From JACKAQ01 sp965227145 (GTDB lineage: Bacteria > Calditrichota > Calditrichia > RBG-13-44-9 > J075): a DNA stretch of 64,000 nucleotides. Positions 52,286 through 61,686 of this stretch are shown here, piece by piece; the stretch's first letter is position 1; the number at the start of each line of letters is the position of its first letter. The position numbers were made by a program, and so were the translations under genes. Under the pieces are notes generated by a model. The model was not told the DNA's origin. It made no database searches and saw only the letters and a list, made by a program, of their open reading frames with translations. The stretch is from positions 558,001 to 622,000 of the forward strand of contig OZ245730.1 in assembly GCA_965227145.1 (NCBI GenBank). The letters run 5' to 3'.

Positions 52286-53266
52286 ATGATGCAGATGTTG
52301 AGACAGATCTTTTTTACAATTTCAGGTTCGATTTTGCTGATGGGCATGTTGTATGCCCAAACAGAAACAGTCGTTTTGCAACCCACCAAAGATAATACGC
52401 TTTATGAAGATGCGGGCGGCGCCCTCAGCAATGGCAGCGGGGAATATTTTTTTGCCGGGAAAACCAATGCCGGGTTGATCCGTCGGGGATTGCTCGCGTT
52501 TGATGTTGCCGGAACGGTGCCTTCCGGTGCGGTTATCGATAACGTTTCGTTGGCGTTGAGTATGTCGCAAACGTCATCCGGTAATATGAGTGTTTCGCTG
52601 CAGCGTGTTTCGCAGGATTGGGGAGAGGGCTCGTCTGACGCCGGTGGAAACGAAGGTGCCGGAACCACTTCCACAACCAACGATGCAACCTGGATTCACA
52701 CATTTTTCAACACCGCACAGTGGAATACCAGCGGTGGCGATTTTTCAAACGAAGTTAGCGCAACCCAAACTGTTGGGGCGTCGGGTTCGTATAGCTGGGA
52801 ATCTGCGCAAATGGCTGCAGATGTTCAGGATTGGCTGAATAATCCCGGCGATAATTTCGGCTGGATCGTTATCGGCAATGAAGGAAGCAACGGCACCGCA
52901 AAACGGTTCGATTCCCGGGAGAACGGGGCAGAAGCCAATCGCCCGAAATTGACGGTAACCTACACCGTTGCAACCGGCATCGGCGATGACGAAAACGTGG
53001 CGATTGCTTTTGATTTGGAACAGAATTACCCGAATCCGTTCAACCCGTCCACTCAGATCCGCTTTTCGCTGAATCGCGCTGCCCAAACCCGGTTGACGAT
53101 TTACAACGCGCTCGGGCAGGAAATTGCCATGCCGGTAAATGAAATGCGTTCAGCCGGAACACACGAAATTGCATTCGATGCGACAGCTTTGGTTTCGGGG
53201 ATTTATTTTTACCAACTGAGCGCCGGTCAGCAAACCGAAACCCGCAAAATGATGTTGATGAAATAA
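52286..53266 (+). CDS. Secreted DNRLRE-domain protein with type IX sorting domain
   Basis: This 326-residue protein has a signal peptide (FFTISGSILLMGMLYAQ), a DNRLRE-like carbohydrate-binding domain (VVLQPTKDNTLYED, then RRGLLAFDVAGTVP and FGWIVIGNEGSN segments) and a C-terminal sorting domain (LEQNYPNPFNPSTQIRFS, then GIYFYQLSAGQ and final KMMLMK). The two halves imply a protein delivered through the outer membrane by a type IX-like system and displayed or released. A second ATG at 52289 makes almost no difference. No enzymatic residues are seen, so adhesion or polymer binding is the likely role. Confidence 0.85.
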   Translation: MMQMLRQIFFTISGSILLMGMLYAQTETVVLQPTKDNTLYEDAGGALSNGSGEYFFAGKTNAGLIRRGLLAFDVAGTVPSGAVIDNVSLALSMSQTSSGNMSVSLQRVSQDWGEGSSDAGGNEGAGTTSTTNDATWIHTFFNTAQWNTSGGDFSNEVSATQTVGASGSYSWESAQMAADVQDWLNNPGDNFGWIVIGNEGSNGTAKRFDSRENGAEANRPKLTVTYTVATGIGDDENVAIAFDLEQNYPNPFNPSTQIRFSLNRAAQTRLTIYNALGQEIAMPVNEMRSAGTHEIAFDATALVSGIYFYQLSAGQQTETRKMMLMK

Positions 53267-53291
53267 TATTCACAATTTGAACGAATTAGTT

Positions 53292-53316
53292 AGAGACGTT
53301 CCGCCGGAACGTCTCT
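53292..53316. repeat. AGAGACGTTCCG palindrome
   Basis: Two 12-base arms are perfect inverse complements separated by one base. Strings of this kind (GACGTTCCGGCGGAACGTC) recur between genes in many environmental genomes. Confidence 0.7.
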
Positions 53317-53322
53317 ACAACG

Positions 53323-53357
53323 AAAAGCCCGCCGCTCATTTATGAGGGCGGGCTTTT
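53323..53357. terminator. Bidirectional terminator between convergent genes
   Basis: AAAAGCCCGCC and GGCGGGCTTTT form an 11-bp stem with T-runs on both strands, set between the end of the DNRLRE gene and the end of the minus-strand operon. Confidence 0.88.
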
Positions 53358-53385
53358 CAATTTGGATCGGCTGGAACGTTTGGGG

Positions 53386-53904
53386 TTAGTCTGTTTTTAA
53401 CGCAGCAACCAGTTCATCGATCAGGCGTTCAAATGTTTCCATCGTCAGCAGCGACAAGATTTTTTCGTATCGCTTGCCTTCTCGCGAAAATTGGTATCGC
53501 TGGAAATGCGCTTTCACACCTTCGTCGAGCACAATTTCGTAATAAAATTTGTCATTTTCTGCAGCATGTGGCGGATAGCTGCGCAACTGGGCGCGTTTGT
53601 TCTGGCGATCCTGCTCAATCAATTTGAATTCTTCCAGCAAAAACGTGATGCGTTTTTGCACGGTTTCCGCCTGATTGTTCAAATATTTGTTAATTTCCTC
53701 AACCGTCAGCGACTGATCCACCCGCGCCACCGAAATATAATCTACCAGAATCGCATATTTTTCAGCTTCTTTAAAGCGAACCTGAATATTGAAATCAGCA
53801 TCGTTGTGTTGCAGATAAAAATGCTGCTGTTTTGGCTCATTTTGCAGGGTTTGAAATTTTCCTTCCTGCAACAAACCTGTCATTAATTTTCCATAATTTA
53901 CCAT
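53386..53904 (-). CDS. Hypothetical protein at the end of the PrkA-SpoVR operon (172 residues)
   Basis: No family is recognised. The start chosen is the ATG at 53902-53904 because AGAGGGGG lies just upstream; a longer frame to 53943 would overlap spoVR. The protein has no signal peptide. It looks mostly helical in the middle (EEINKYLNNQAETVQKRITF) with strands at both ends. It begins 20 bases after the spoVR stop, in line with prkA, yeaH and spoVR, so it is very likely a fourth member of this stress module in this lineage. A role with SpoVR or the kinase is inferred from position only. Confidence 0.65.
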   Translation of the reverse strand: MVNYGKLMTGLLQEGKFQTLQNEPKQQHFYLQHNDADFNIQVRFKEAEKYAILVDYISVARVDQSLTVEEINKYLNNQAETVQKRITFLLEEFKLIEQDRQNKRAQLRSYPPHAAENDKFYYEIVLDEGVKAHFQRYQFSREGKRYEKILSLLTMETFERLIDELVAALKTD

Positions 53905-53924
53905 CAGATTTTCCCCCTCTGAGG

Positions 53925-55424
53925 TTAATTCTCGGACGTCCATTTTTGCTTAAATTCCTGACCGTTGAATCCCAGTAACACCTGTTTTTCATCCAAAAAA
54001 GTGCGGATGTGCACCGGGCGGTTCCATATTGAATGTAGGTTTTTTAAGGTATCTACGCAATAATTTTTATCGAGCTCGGTGCCTTCAAATTGATGTTCCA
54101 TCAATAATTCCCCGCGATTATCGTGGTTGGCATCCACAACCCGGATGATCGGTTGACCCATGCAGGTCAGGTTTTGCAACAGCCGTTGTTTGATCATCCC
54201 AAATTCGCGCGATTCGATTTCGTACCGTTTGTTACTTTTATTATACGCAAACGAAAACAGCCGGTGTTCCCGGCAAAATTCTTCGGTTAAAAACCGGTCG
54301 ATGAAGGTCACATCATTATACAATTTCCGTACTTCGAAAATTTTTTCGCGCCCAAGTCCCAGTTTTTTATCCCAGTTACGTTTAGCGGTGTAATTATCGC
54401 AATTTTCGTATTCCGGTCCGAAACGCCCGGTGTTCCAGCGTTTTTCGATATCCTGAAACAGCAGCACGCCAATGCGATACGGATTGAGCCGCCCGGGATG
54501 ATTGGCGATGGTGCCGGAATGGTGTTCCGCGTAATCGATAATTTCGTTGGCATCGGCGATGTTACGGGTCATCATTGTGGAATGCCAATAGGTTGCCCAC
54601 CCTTCGTTCATAATTTTGGTCATTCCCTGCGGTGCAAAATAGTAGGCTTCCTCGCGAATGATGCCCAAAATATCCCGTTGCCAGTTGTCGAGCGGCGCAT
54701 TTTCCATCAAAAAATAGAGCACATCGCGTTCCGGATATTGCGGAAACTGGCGCACATGCGGTTCGCTGTCTTCCATTTTTTTCTTCTGCGCTGCCAAAAA
54801 TTCCGGCGGATTGATATACGAATCCATATAATGTTTGCTTTTCAGCTTGCGGACGGGGGCTTGCGGCTGACCGTTGCCATCGCTGTTTCTGGTATCCATT
54901 GCCCGTTTGATATACGGTGAATGGTGGTCGATCAGGTTTTCCAGCGATAAACAGATGTCGATAAAATTTTCCACATTTTCCAATCCGTAAGCATCAATAT
55001 AGCGACGGATACGGATGGCGTGATTGGCCATTTCGTCGATCATTTTGCGATTGGTGTGTGCAAAATAGTAATTGTTTTTGAAAAAATCGCAGTGCGCGTA
55101 CACATGCGCCATCACTAATTTTTGATCAACCATCGGGTTGGATTTCATCAGATATGCGTAACACGGATCGGTGTTGATCACCATTTCGTAAATTTTTTGC
55201 AATCCGTACCGGTATCCTTTGGAAAGCTGGTCGTATTCCATCCCAAACCGCCAATGCGGGTATCGAACGGGAAATCCGCCATAAGCTGCCAACTGACTGA
55301 TCGTGTCGTAATCCACCAGTTCAAAAACCACCGGGAAAAAATCCAGCCCGTAATCGGCGGAAATTTTTTCTATTCCCGGTTGAATTCGTTTGATGTCGTC
55401 GAGTGTTATGCTGCCAAAGCTCAT
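53925..55424 (-). CDS. spoVR: SpoVR family protein
   Basis: This 499-residue cytoplasmic protein matches the SpoVR family throughout, with the N-terminal FPVVFELVDYDT, the YGGFPVRYPHWRFG segment, HVYAHCDFFKNN and the EGWATYWHSTMM helix. The family is linked to the PrkA kinase in enteric bacteria and to spore cortex formation in Bacillus, but its biochemistry is not settled. Here there is no other sign of sporulation, so the stationary-phase stress role is more likely. Its start overlaps the stop of the yeaH gene by ATGA. Length is normal for the family. Confidence 0.95.
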   Translation of the reverse strand: MSFGSITLDDIKRIQPGIEKISADYGLDFFPVVFELVDYDTISQLAAYGGFPVRYPHWRFGMEYDQLSKGYRYGLQKIYEMVINTDPCYAYLMKSNPMVDQKLVMAHVYAHCDFFKNNYYFAHTNRKMIDEMANHAIRIRRYIDAYGLENVENFIDICLSLENLIDHHSPYIKRAMDTRNSDGNGQPQAPVRKLKSKHYMDSYINPPEFLAAQKKKMEDSEPHVRQFPQYPERDVLYFLMENAPLDNWQRDILGIIREEAYYFAPQGMTKIMNEGWATYWHSTMMTRNIADANEIIDYAEHHSGTIANHPGRLNPYRIGVLLFQDIEKRWNTGRFGPEYENCDNYTAKRNWDKKLGLGREKIFEVRKLYNDVTFIDRFLTEEFCREHRLFSFAYNKSNKRYEIESREFGMIKQRLLQNLTCMGQPIIRVVDANHDNRGELLMEHQFEGTELDKNYCVDTLKNLHSIWNRPVHIRTFLDEKQVLLGFNGQEFKQKWTSEN

Positions 55425-56533
55425 TTGCCTTTCCCCAAAAAATCTTTGATCGAATCGTAAATGGAATCTTTATCCGGTATGTACGACAGCACCAGATTTT
55501 CCTGATCCGAAATGTTTTCCTGCAAAAAATCAATAAACTCGCCGCTGCCGTAAGTGCTTTCCACCTGTCCGTATCCGAAAAGATTGAGCTTCGGGAGGAG
55601 GTGGGTATTGAGCAGCTCGGCGCAGGTTTTATTGTCTTCGCGGGACCAGTTATCGCCATCGGAAAAATGGAAGGCATAAATATTCCATTCTTCGGGCGGA
55701 TAATGTTCCTCAATCAACCGGTGGCAAAGTTCGTACGCAGAGGAAATAACCGTTCCGCCGTTTTCGCGGATGTTAAAAAATGTATCGCGATCCACCTCTG
55801 CGGCTTGCGCATCGTGAACGATGTAACGGGTTTCCAGTCCTTTGTATTGATGTTGCAGCCAGGTATCCAGCCAAAATGTTTCCAGCCGGACGATGTGTTT
55901 TTGCTCATCCCACATCGATCCGGAAACGTCCATCATGTAAATAATGACCGCGTTGCTCTGCGGCATTTTGATGGTTTTCCACGAGCGATAGCGGAAGTCG
56001 TCGCGAATGGGCACAATTTGCGGTTTTTCCACACTGAACTGACCGAGCGAAATCTGGCGTTTCAACGCTTCGCGGAAGGTGCGCCGGAAGTGCCGCAGCG
56101 ATTCCGGCCCAACGCGATTGATGCCGGTGTAACGGTCTTTCACCGAGATAATTTCTTTTTTGCCTTTCGGCTCGATATTGGGCAATTCCAGCTCTTCACC
56201 GAGAATCTCGGCAAGTTCTTCCAGCGTCAATTCCACTTCGCGGAGATGTTTTCCCGGCTGGTTCCCGGCTTGTCCGGCGCCATCGCCGTCTTCGTCGTCG
56301 CTGCTGCTGAGCGGATCGCCCGGTTCGCCCTGCCCCTGGCTGGTGCCGCCGCGGCCGTTATCGCCAAACTGGAAGCGCGGGATATCGATCTGCGGCAGCG
56401 GAATACTGACCAAATCTTTCCCGTGTCGCCCGATCATTTCGCCATTGGAAATGTATTTGCGAAGGTTGTCTTTTATTTTGCCTTTGATGATTTGGCGAAA
56501 ACGATTGTAATCGTTGTCCATATGCAATAGCAT
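55421..56533 (-). CDS. yeaH: DUF444/YeaH family protein
   Basis: This 370-residue protein has the DUF444 layout: an N-terminal region with IGRHGKDLVSIPLPQIDIP, a low-complexity acidic/Gly linker at about 80-110, and a von Willebrand A-like domain with a MIDAS site (MMDVSGSMWDEQK). YeaH works with the PrkA kinase in the nutrient-stress response. The ATG at 56533 is chosen because GGGGA lies upstream and a longer frame would start inside a palindromic repeat. It is overlapped by spoVR and lies 73 bases after prkA. Confidence 0.93.
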   Translation of the reverse strand: MLLHMDNDYNRFRQIIKGKIKDNLRKYISNGEMIGRHGKDLVSIPLPQIDIPRFQFGDNGRGGTSQGQGEPGDPLSSSDDEDGDGAGQAGNQPGKHLREVELTLEELAEILGEELELPNIEPKGKKEIISVKDRYTGINRVGPESLRHFRRTFREALKRQISLGQFSVEKPQIVPIRDDFRYRSWKTIKMPQSNAVIIYMMDVSGSMWDEQKHIVRLETFWLDTWLQHQYKGLETRYIVHDAQAAEVDRDTFFNIRENGGTVISSAYELCHRLIEEHYPPEEWNIYAFHFSDGDNWSREDNKTCAELLNTHLLPKLNLFGYGQVESTYGSGEFIDFLQENISDQENLVLSYIPDKDSIYDSIKDFLGKGK

Positions 56534-56560
56534 TCTAAAATCCCCGGTAAAATAATGTAG

Positions 56561-56581
56561 GGGCATGGCCGCGCCATGCCC
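56561..56581. repeat. GGGCATGGC palindrome
   Basis: GGGCATGGC and GCCATGCCC are exact inverse complements around 3 bases, between prkA and yeaH. It is one of the short dispersed palindromes and can be read into a false yeaH start. Confidence 0.65.
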
Positions 56582-56606
56582 TTTATTAACACCAATGTTT
56601 TACGTT

Positions 56607-58667
56607 TTACGATTGAATATCGCCCCGCGCGAAGATGCTGGCAACGTAGTTCAGCACGTCTGTCGCGCTGTGTTCGTCGTAGCCGAAACCCTTGATTAAA
56701 CGGGACTTAACGATATCAATTTTTTCCTGCGTTTCTTTGTCCATTACATTGGAAACCAGCGAGGAAAGCTTGATACTGTCTTTCTGATCTTCAAACAATT
56801 TCAGTTCCAGCGCTTTTGCGAGACGGTCGTTGCTGCGCCATTCGAATTTTTTGTTATCCAGCGACAGCGCGCCGATGTAATTCATAATTTCCCGGCGGAA
56901 ATCGTCTTTGCGGCTTTCGGGGATATCGATTTTTTCCTCGATAGAACGCATCAGTTTTTCGTTTGCATCTTCGTCGTCGCCGGTGAATTTGTTTTTCACT
57001 TTTTCGCGCTGGACGTATGCTTTTACGTTGTCGATGTAGTTGGCAAATAATCGTTTAATGCCGTCCTCATCCGCACTAATCGCCCGCTGTACTTCGTTTT
57101 TCACGATTTCGGTGTATTCACTTTTCACAACTTTGATCAATTCGCGGTAGCGTTTTTTCAGCTCCTCGTTGGTGATGAGGCTGTGATGATCCAATCCGGC
57201 TTCCAGCTCGTTGAGCACCATAAACGGGTTCATCGTCGGTTCTTCCGGATATTTCACAATCGCGTTGGAAATTTTATCCTGCACATAGCGCGGCGAAATG
57301 CCTTCCAGACCTTCGCGGCGCGCCTCTTTGCGGAGTTCGCGAACGTTATCTTCGGTGTAACCGGGAATCAGCTTGCCATCGTACAACCGCAGTTTTTGCG
57401 GCAGCGTGAGGTTGGCTTTTTTGGGCTCTTCCAAACGGGTGAGCACTGCCCACATCGCCGCCATTTCGATGGTGTGTGGCGCAATAAATTTCCCGCGGAT
57501 TTTCTGGTTGTTGTAATCCTTTTTGTAAATTTTGATCTCTTCCGTCCATTTGGTGATGTACGGAATATCAATTTTCACCGTCCGGTCGCGCAACGCTTCC
57601 ATAAATTCGTTGTTCTGTAATTTGCGATATTCCGGCTCGTTGGTGTGCCCGATAATCACTTCGTCGATATCCGTTTGCGGAAATTTTTTCGGCTTGATTT
57701 TGTGCTCCTGACTGGCGCTCAGCAGGTCGTATAAAAATGCCACATCCAGTTTCAGCATCTCGATAAATTCCACCAAACCGCGATTGGCGATGTTAAATTC
57801 GCCGTCAAAATTGAAGGCACGCGGATCGGAATCAGAGCCGTATTCGGCAATCTTACGATAGTTGATATCACCTGTAAGCTCGGTGGAATCCTGGTTTTTT
57901 TCATCTTTCGGCTGAAACGTGCCGATACCGATGCGGTCTTTTTCCGACAACAAAATTCGTTTTACGCGAACATGCTGGAGCACTTTTGTCCAGTCGCCAT
58001 CGTACACTTTTAGCATTTCGCGATAAATCTGGCGGCAAGTCGGGTTGAGCGAACCTTCCATGTAAATCTCTTTGGCTTTGTCGCCCAAAACTTCCGTCAT
58101 AAATTCTTCGCGCAGGCGATCGGGCACCAAAAACAGCGGATCCTGATGCATCGGGCAGGGAACCGTTTCTTTTGGGGAAGTACCAGCTTCCTCAAAATGT
58201 TTGGGAATATCAATCCATTCATAGGAATAAATAGCGCCGTCATCCGTGCGGGAATAGTGTTCCAGCCCTTTTTTCATCAACCGGACGATGGTGCTTTTGG
58301 AACTGCCGACCGGACCGTGCAGCAACAGCACCCGTTTTTCTGTGCCGTATCGATACGCCGCAGATTTCAGGGCATTCATCAGCTTCATTAAATAAGCATC
58401 CAGTCCGTAAACGGCATCTTTGCCGTTATCAACGGGATCATCGAAAAAGTTGTAATGAATCATTTTCTTGCGTGAGTCTTCGTAGTCTTCGGTTCCGAAA
58501 GATAGGATCATATCGTATAAACGCTGGTAGGATGTCCGCAAAATCCGCGGATTCTTTTTCACGATTTCGAGGTATTCCTCAAACGTGCCTGTCCAGGTTA
58601 GCGCACGAAATTCCTTATCAAAATATTTTTTCTGGAATTTCTCCAAAATGGGATTTGTGGCTGCCAT
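56607..58667 (-). CDS. prkA: PrkA/YeaG family AAA+ serine protein kinase
   Basis: This 686-residue cytoplasmic protein matches PrkA: an AAA+ part with Walker A GPVGSSKST at about residues 118-126, then a VIIGHTNEPEYRKLQNNEF segment and the C-terminal kinase-related domain. It phosphorylates proteins on serine in the response to starvation and other stress, with YeaH and SpoVR as partners. Length is within the family range. AAGGAGA lies 7 bases before the ATG. It is first in the operon prkA-yeaH-spoVR-orf, whose promoter should be in the gene-free 58668-59323 region. Confidence 0.95.
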   Translation of the reverse strand: MAATNPILEKFQKKYFDKEFRALTWTGTFEEYLEIVKKNPRILRTSYQRLYDMILSFGTEDYEDSRKKMIHYNFFDDPVDNGKDAVYGLDAYLMKLMNALKSAAYRYGTEKRVLLLHGPVGSSKSTIVRLMKKGLEHYSRTDDGAIYSYEWIDIPKHFEEAGTSPKETVPCPMHQDPLFLVPDRLREEFMTEVLGDKAKEIYMEGSLNPTCRQIYREMLKVYDGDWTKVLQHVRVKRILLSEKDRIGIGTFQPKDEKNQDSTELTGDINYRKIAEYGSDSDPRAFNFDGEFNIANRGLVEFIEMLKLDVAFLYDLLSASQEHKIKPKKFPQTDIDEVIIGHTNEPEYRKLQNNEFMEALRDRTVKIDIPYITKWTEEIKIYKKDYNNQKIRGKFIAPHTIEMAAMWAVLTRLEEPKKANLTLPQKLRLYDGKLIPGYTEDNVRELRKEARREGLEGISPRYVQDKISNAIVKYPEEPTMNPFMVLNELEAGLDHHSLITNEELKKRYRELIKVVKSEYTEIVKNEVQRAISADEDGIKRLFANYIDNVKAYVQREKVKNKFTGDDEDANEKLMRSIEEKIDIPESRKDDFRREIMNYIGALSLDNKKFEWRSNDRLAKALELKLFEDQKDSIKLSSLVSNVMDKETQEKIDIVKSRLIKGFGYDEHSATDVLNYVASIFARGDIQS

Positions 58668-59323
58668 AGGAACGTCTCCTTCATCTTATGGTGGTGGTTT
58701 TGTCAAGTTAACTATCCATGATTAGCTGACACATCATCCTTGATCGCGGTGTAAAGTGGGCCCAAATTGAGGAGACAGTGTTCTGAGAAATCGTAAGCAG
58801 ATGAACCGTATTCGGATGTTCTTTAAAAAACCGTTGCCTTGTACCAACTTACAGCGACGAACATTTATGCATACCTATGTCAAAAGACCTGCACACTGTG
58901 CTTAATTGAATATAACAGAAATTCGTATAAAATCAAGAGATTGTCGCCCGGACAACGCATTTTTTTAAGAACCTGTAACCTGATTTTGAGCCGTTTTAAT
59001 CTTTTGCAACAATCCTGCCATTCTTTGTTTTTTCAGTTCAATCCTTCGACCGGTTATGATAGCGAACACTCCGTTAAACATCGTGAAATCTAATTAAGTT
59101 CACTATTTCAGCTAAAAATTCAGATAATTTTTTTTAGAAAAATGCTGCACCATTTGACAAAAAAGTTACCGAAAAACCGGCAGCAGTTCGACACAATGTC
59201 CGTTTTGTCATTACTCCGATGGAATTTTGTATTTGGATTAGCGGTTGGATTTTCGTTAAAAACGATCGTAATTTTGCCGATACCAAACAGGTATTCCGGG
59301 TCCAAAAACGCGAGAGAGATGCT
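58668..59323. other. 656-base gap holding divergent promoters and a possible transposase fossil
   Basis: No credible full-length gene was found between divergent prkA and citrate synthase. Around 58755-58910 a frame reads VLRNRKQMNRIRMFF and on, resembling the first residues of IS21-type transposases and preceded by GAGGAG; it stops after about 40 residues. The rest is AT-rich and shows nothing I can name. Confidence 0.5.
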
Positions 59324-60616
59324 ATGTCTGCACTGCAACAACTGTTAGCCCAAAAAATTCCCCAATGGCGGGATGAACAAAAAAAAATGCTGGCGCAGTT
59401 CGGGCAGCAAACCGTCAGTGATGTTTCGTTGGCGCAACTGATGCGTGGCATGCGCGGCGTGAGTGCGGTTATTTGCGACACATCGTATGTTGATCCGCAA
59501 AAGGGATTGCTGATTCGCGATTTGCCGCTCACAAAACTGATGGATCGCAGCGCGGAAGAATTGTTTTTTCTGATGTGTGCGGGAGAACTGCCGGATGCCG
59601 CGCAATTATCCGATTTGCAGCAGGATATCCTCCGCCGAACCGAGGTTCCGGCGTATGTTTGGCGCGTGCTGGATACGCTGCCGGAAAACCTGCATCCCAT
59701 GACAATGCTGAGCATCGCCACGCTGAGCATGCGAAATGAATCCGCGTTTGATAGCGCGACTGCCGGAAATACCGCCAAATCCGATCTCTGGCAGCCAATG
59801 CTGGAAGATGCGCTGAACCTCATCGCCCGGCTGCCGGTTATCGCCGGAAATATTTATCAAAAATATTTGAAAAAACAGCCGCCAATGCCGGCCAGCAACC
59901 AATCGGACTTCAGCGATCGATTCGCGGATGCGTTAGGTTTTTCGGCGGATAATCAGCAGTTTCGGGCGTTTTTGTGCCGCTTTATTATTGTGCATTGCGA
60001 TCACGAAGGTGCCAACGCCAGTGTGCTCACCAGTCGGGTGGTGCATTCGACGCAATCGGATTTGTATTACAGTTTATCGGGTGCGATGAATTGTCTGGCG
60101 GGTCCGCTGCACGGATTGGCGAACCAGACCAGCGTTCGTTTTGTGATGGAGATCCAACGCGAGTTTGGCGGTATTCCCACCGAAAAAGCGCTATCCGACT
60201 GGATTTGGCAGCGACTAAACAACGGTTTGGTCATCCCCGGTTTTGGGCACGCGGTTTTGCGCGATATCGATCCGCGATATCAGGCGCTGCTCGATTTCGG
60301 CGAACAGGTTTGCCCGGATGACGCGTTGTTCCGCATCACCGCGATGTTGGGCGAAGTGGTGCCGCCGTTGTTGCAAAAACAGGGCAAAGCCGCCAGCCCG
60401 TATCCCAATATCGACGGCATTTCCGGCACATTATTGTATCATTTCGGGATGACGGAATTGGAATTTTACACTGTGATGTTCTCGGTGGCGCAATCGATCG
60501 GCATCGCTGCCCAATTAATATTGATGCGGGCGTTGCACACACCTATTTTTCGCCCCAAATCTGTCACATCCGAATTGTTGCAACAGCAGTTTGCCACAAA
60601 TTCACAGAAAAGTTGA
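59324..60616 (+). CDS. gltA: Citrate synthase, mitochondrial/type I-like
   Basis: This 430-residue enzyme condenses acetyl-CoA and oxaloacetate to citrate. It is of the eukaryote-like type, shown by HCDHEGANASVLTSRVVHS and GAMNCLAGPLHGLANQ. The catalytic residues are present: His263 in GPLHG, His309 in PGFGHAVLR and Asp364 in NIDGISG. Length matches the family. The ATG at 59324 is chosen over an upstream in-frame TTG because GAGAGA lies in front and the family N-terminus fits. It is a second, full-length citrate-synthase-fold gene in the window beside the short lyase-like one at 10790. It points away from prkA. Confidence 0.9.
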   Translation: MSALQQLLAQKIPQWRDEQKKMLAQFGQQTVSDVSLAQLMRGMRGVSAVICDTSYVDPQKGLLIRDLPLTKLMDRSAEELFFLMCAGELPDAAQLSDLQQDILRRTEVPAYVWRVLDTLPENLHPMTMLSIATLSMRNESAFDSATAGNTAKSDLWQPMLEDALNLIARLPVIAGNIYQKYLKKQPPMPASNQSDFSDRFADALGFSADNQQFRAFLCRFIIVHCDHEGANASVLTSRVVHSTQSDLYYSLSGAMNCLAGPLHGLANQTSVRFVMEIQREFGGIPTEKALSDWIWQRLNNGLVIPGFGHAVLRDIDPRYQALLDFGEQVCPDDALFRITAMLGEVVPPLLQKQGKAASPYPNIDGISGTLLYHFGMTELEFYTVMFSVAQSIGIAAQLILMRALHTPIFRPKSVTSELLQQQFATNSQKS

Positions 60617-60685
60617 CAGCCGCTTGATGAATTCGTGATATTTGCTCGCTACATTGACAATTGAAAATTGCGAAAGGATATCCGA

Positions 60686-61615
60686 ATGTCAGTCACGAAT
60701 GGTTTGAAATTAATGGCACTGCTGATCGCTTTGGGGTGCGTTGCCTGCACCGCAAACGGCGATAACCAAAAATCTGCAACAACATTACCCGACCTGCCCG
60801 CAAAATTTGGCGAATATTGGTATCAGGGCGTGGCGGAATTAACCCACTTTCAACTGGAACAAGCCCGCTACGGCGAAATTCGCGAAGGCGACGCTGTCCT
60901 GATTTTTGTGACCGAAGATTTCCTCGCCCAAAGTCAGGTAAAATATGAGTTTGGCGAGCCAAAAGAGCCCATCGAAAAAGTGCTGAAGTTGAATGCCAAC
61001 CGCCGTTTTTTCACCGGGATTTATCCGTATTCAACCCTCACCTCCGTTTTTACGCCGGTGGATCCGCAACATGTGCATTCGCTCAAACTTACCAATTCCG
61101 TGCAGGAATGGTGCGGGCAAGTGTATTCGCAGCTAAATTTGCGGGATAATCAATATCAGGTAATCAGCCATTCCTATTTCCAAAAAGAAGGCGACCAGCA
61201 GTTGCAGATTGCTGCGAAATGGCTGGAAGACGAATTGTGGACGCGGCTGCGGCTCAATCCGGCATCGCTGCCCACCGGGAGTTTCGAAATTTTGCCGTCT
61301 GCATTATATCTGCGGTTTCGCCACAAGCCCATTCAGTTGGAAAAGGCAAACGCGGAAATTACCGATTTCAGCGATGAAACACTTTCCGATAAACCGTTGA
61401 AAGCCTATTCGCTGAACTACAGCACCATCCGGCGCTCGCTGAAAATTATTTACGAAGCTGATTTTCCGTTCAAAATTGTGGCGTGGGAAGAAAAAATACC
61501 CGGTGCAGACGGCTGGCTGACCACTCGTGCCCGAAAAATAAACGAAACCGTTACCGATTATTGGAGCAAAAATGCGGTGGCAGATTCGGTGTACCGGAAG
61601 CAGTTTGGGTTTTAA
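60686..61615 (+). CDS. Lipoprotein of unknown function (309 residues)
   Basis: The protein begins with a lipoprotein signal peptide (LKLMALLIALGCVAC, acylated Cys in VAC) and is followed by a polar linker and a mixed alpha/beta body rich in aromatic residues (GEYWYQGVAELTHFQLEQ). No catalytic motif is recognised. FCB-group genomes have many septum-unrelated lipoproteins of this kind. AAGGATA precedes the ATG at 60686. It lies 69 bases after the citrate synthase gene on the same strand, but a link to the enzyme is unlikely from its envelope location. Confidence 0.7.
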   Translation: MSVTNGLKLMALLIALGCVACTANGDNQKSATTLPDLPAKFGEYWYQGVAELTHFQLEQARYGEIREGDAVLIFVTEDFLAQSQVKYEFGEPKEPIEKVLKLNANRRFFTGIYPYSTLTSVFTPVDPQHVHSLKLTNSVQEWCGQVYSQLNLRDNQYQVISHSYFQKEGDQQLQIAAKWLEDELWTRLRLNPASLPTGSFEILPSALYLRFRHKPIQLEKANAEITDFSDETLSDKPLKAYSLNYSTIRRSLKIIYEADFPFKIVAWEEKIPGADGWLTTRARKINETVTDYWSKNAVADSVYRKQFGF

Positions 61616-61621
61616 ATTGTG

Positions 61622-61655
61622 AAAAAAAAAGCCGGCGAACATGTTTCCGCCGGCT
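61622..61655 (-). terminator. Terminator of the cheV gene
   Basis: AGCCGGCG and CGCCGGCT form an 8-bp stem. On the minus strand it is followed by nine T residues, about 30 bases after the cheV stop. It also lies just after the convergent lipoprotein gene. Confidence 0.85.
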
Positions 61656-61686
61656 AAAATGTGCTCTTAATTTGAGAACAATCAGG

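Noticed and set aside
53925..58667. Sporulation operon
   Set aside because: SpoVR and PrkA names come from Bacillus, but the prkA-yeaH-spoVR set also occurs in non-sporulating Gram-negative bacteria, which fits this window better.
58839..59093. Plus-strand frame of 84 codons between prkA and citrate synthase
   Set aside because: Poor start context and no family features; composition is that of a spacer.
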